Origin: Hellea balneolensis
Lineage (GTDB): Bacteria > Pseudomonadota > Alphaproteobacteria > Caulobacterales > Maricaulaceae
Assembly (NCBI GenBank): GCA_003233025.1
Contig: QIKS01000080.1
Coordinates: 1 to 6,052, forward strand
Length of the DNA stretch: 6,052 bases
Direction of reading: 5' to 3'
Positions 5,176 through 6,052 of the stretch are shown piece after piece; position 1 is the first letter of the stretch; every line of letters begins with the position of its first letter. The translations under genes and the position numbers were made by a program. The notes under the pieces are model-generated. The model saw only the letters and a program-made list of their open reading frames with translations, ran no database searches and was not told the origin of the DNA.

Positions 5176-5331
5176 ATGACGGGGGGCGGTGTTATCATCT
5201 GGCTAATTGCTGTCATTGCATGGATATTTCTAATTAAGAGAATTGCCACCAGCAAACTAGATTTGATCGTTACCCCAGATATTATCACCATTGACGGAAA
5301 AAATTATGATCGCAAAATGTGGGGCGGGTAA
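5176..5331 (+). CDS. Short membrane-anchored ORF at the right edge of the outer insertion
   Basis: This encodes 51 residues from ATG 5176. G-G-G-V-I-I-W-L-I-A-V-I-A-W-I-F-L-I forms one membrane helix, followed by K-R and a short soluble part, L-D-L-I-V-T-P-D-I-I-T-I-D-G-K-N-Y-D-R. The last codons lie in the presumed inverted end, so the protein may be cut short there. There is no Shine-Dalgarno before 5176, and the frame stays open upstream to about 5011 without a good start. It may therefore be a fragment of a larger membrane protein or chance. I do not recognise it. Confidence 0.3.
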   Translation: MTGGGVIIWLIAVIAWIFLIKRIATSKLDLIVTPDIITIDGKNYDRKMWGG

Positions 5332-5337
5332 GCTGTT
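5307..5337 (-). repeat. Possible right inverted end of the outer insertion
   Basis: On the minus strand it begins AACAGCTTACCCG and contains CATTTTGCGATCA. It pairs imperfectly with 2795-2823 (about 22 of 29 positions, two gaps). Confidence 0.4.
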
Positions 5338-6052
5338 CATTTGGCGTTGATTACCACTTGACGGACACCACCAAACTCGGCGGTTTGCTGTACCGCGCGC
5401 AGCGGGCACCAACCACGGAGGAATTGTTCTCGGACGGGCCGCATCTCGCCACCAACCAGTTTGAAATCGGTAATCCGGGGCTTGATAAGGAAATAGCCAC
5501 AGGAGCAGAAATTTCCCTGCGCTATAGGAACGGCGGCAATCAAATAACCGTCAATGTGTTTTATACGGATTACTCTGATTATGTATATCAGGCCCTTACA
5601 GGTGAGACGGTAATAACAGACGCGGGCGACATATTATCGGTTGCGCATTTCACAGCGTCAGATGCAGTGTTCAGGGGCTTTGAAGTGGATATTGCTAGAC
5701 ATCTGGGTGTGTGGAACAATTGGGATTTTAATGCCGATGCATCCTTGGAATATGTGGACGCCAATCTCAGCGGCCCCAGCCTGGAAAATTTGCCGCGTAT
5801 TCCCCCTCTCGGCGCGACACTGGCCTTGAGCGCTGATAAGGATCGCTGGAATTTGCGAGCAGAAATGGAATATACAGCAAAACAAAACCGTCTCGCTTTC
5901 GGTGAACTCCTCAGCGAAAGTTATGTTTTGCTGAGCGCATTCGCGACATATGAACTCAGCGACAATGTTACATTGCGGCTATCAGCCCATAATCTCACGG
6001 ATCGTGACGCCCGCCAGCATACATCTTTTTTGAAAGAAGAAGTCCCTTTGCC
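5338..6052 (+). pseudogene. ZnuD-type TonB-dependent receptor, 3' part (interrupted, runs off the window)
   Basis: This is the rest of the receptor that begins at 1520, in a different reading frame (codons in phase with 5340). It resumes S-F-G-V-D-Y-H-L-T-D-T-T-K-L-G, then gives R-A-Q-R-A-P-T-T-E-E-L-F and S-D-G-P-H-L-A-T-N-Q-F-E-I-G-N, a strongly conserved barrel region of ZnuD-type receptors, then alternating beta strands. Near the edge it has the end motif H-N-L-T-D-R-D-A-R-Q-H-T-S-F-L-K. About 236 residues are visible with no internal stop, and perhaps 15-25 are missing beyond the window. With the 425 codons of the first part this gives a normal receptor length. The intact frame suggests that the interruption is recent. 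On its own this part has no start, signal peptide or plug. Confidence 0.85.

Larger units (their letters stand above)
2795..5337. mobile_element. Outer insertion in the receptor gene (contains a nested Tn3-type element)
   Basis: This 2.5-kb foreign segment separates the two receptor halves. Without the nested element (1716 bp plus 5 bp duplication) it would be about 822 bp. It holds one decayed minus-strand gene (4925-2841) and short protein-like frames at 5011-5331. Hand alignment suggests imperfect inverted ends (2795-2823 and 5307-5337, about 22 of 29 aligned positions). Deleting 2795-5342 puts the receptor back in frame, which supports these edges to within a few bases. A clear target duplication is not visible: GCTTT (2790-2794) and CATTT (5338-5342) share only three of five bases. 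No transposase or integrase is seen, so the type of element is unknown. The existence of the insertion is far surer than its exact ends. Confidence 0.65.

Noticed and set aside
5058..5177. Minus-strand frame starting M-V-A-R-I-F-K-P, reminiscent of the N-terminus of a complex I accessory subunit.
   Set aside because: The likeness ends after eight residues and the expected following motif is absent. A neighbouring frame looks more protein-like.

Overview
The window looks like an alphaproteobacterial chromosome of medium GC. The evidence is family-level: a YqaA-type membrane protein, a tRNA-Leu with encoded CCA, and a ZnuD-type TonB-dependent receptor with a D-E-I-I-V-T-G TonB box. The species cannot be named from the sequence.

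Layout. Positions 2-217 hold the end of a gene that resembles glutamate racemase. It runs convergently into a YqaA/DedA-type membrane protein (811-206, minus). A tRNA-Leu(CAA) follows at 901-986. Positions 1100-1165 are a regulatory region with a Zur-like palindrome. A small exported His/Cys protein (1166-1465) and the receptor (from 1520) follow it. This looks like a zinc-responsive outer-membrane uptake operon.

The receptor is broken. Its reading frame is recognisable up to about 2794 (codon 425, in the beta barrel) and resumes in another frame at about 5340, running past the window end. Between the halves lie two insertions, one inside the other. The outer one (about 2795-5337) has imperfect inverted ends. 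It carries a decayed small gene of a conserved but unnamed type on the minus strand (start 4925, stop 2841), plus short protein-like frames at 5011-5331.

That small gene is itself split by a 1716-bp element (2976-4691). The element has 38-bp terminal inverted repeats (37/38 identical) that start GGGG and end TAAG, and it is flanked by a perfect 5-bp target duplication (TAAGT). These are the hallmarks of the Tn3 family. No transposase is present, so it is a non-autonomous Tn3-type element (TIME or mobile insertion cassette). Its one intact gene encodes a 434-residue membrane-anchored protein with two EF-hand calcium-binding loops. Its left end has a block of nested inverted repeats, either a candidate resolution site or a structured RNA, followed by a strong ribosome binding site and the stub of another gene.

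Removing the inner element and one TAAGT rejoins the small gene exactly across its G-T-Y-P-N-F codons. Removing 2795-5342 rejoins the receptor in frame. The order of events is therefore receptor first, then outer insertion, then Tn3-type element.
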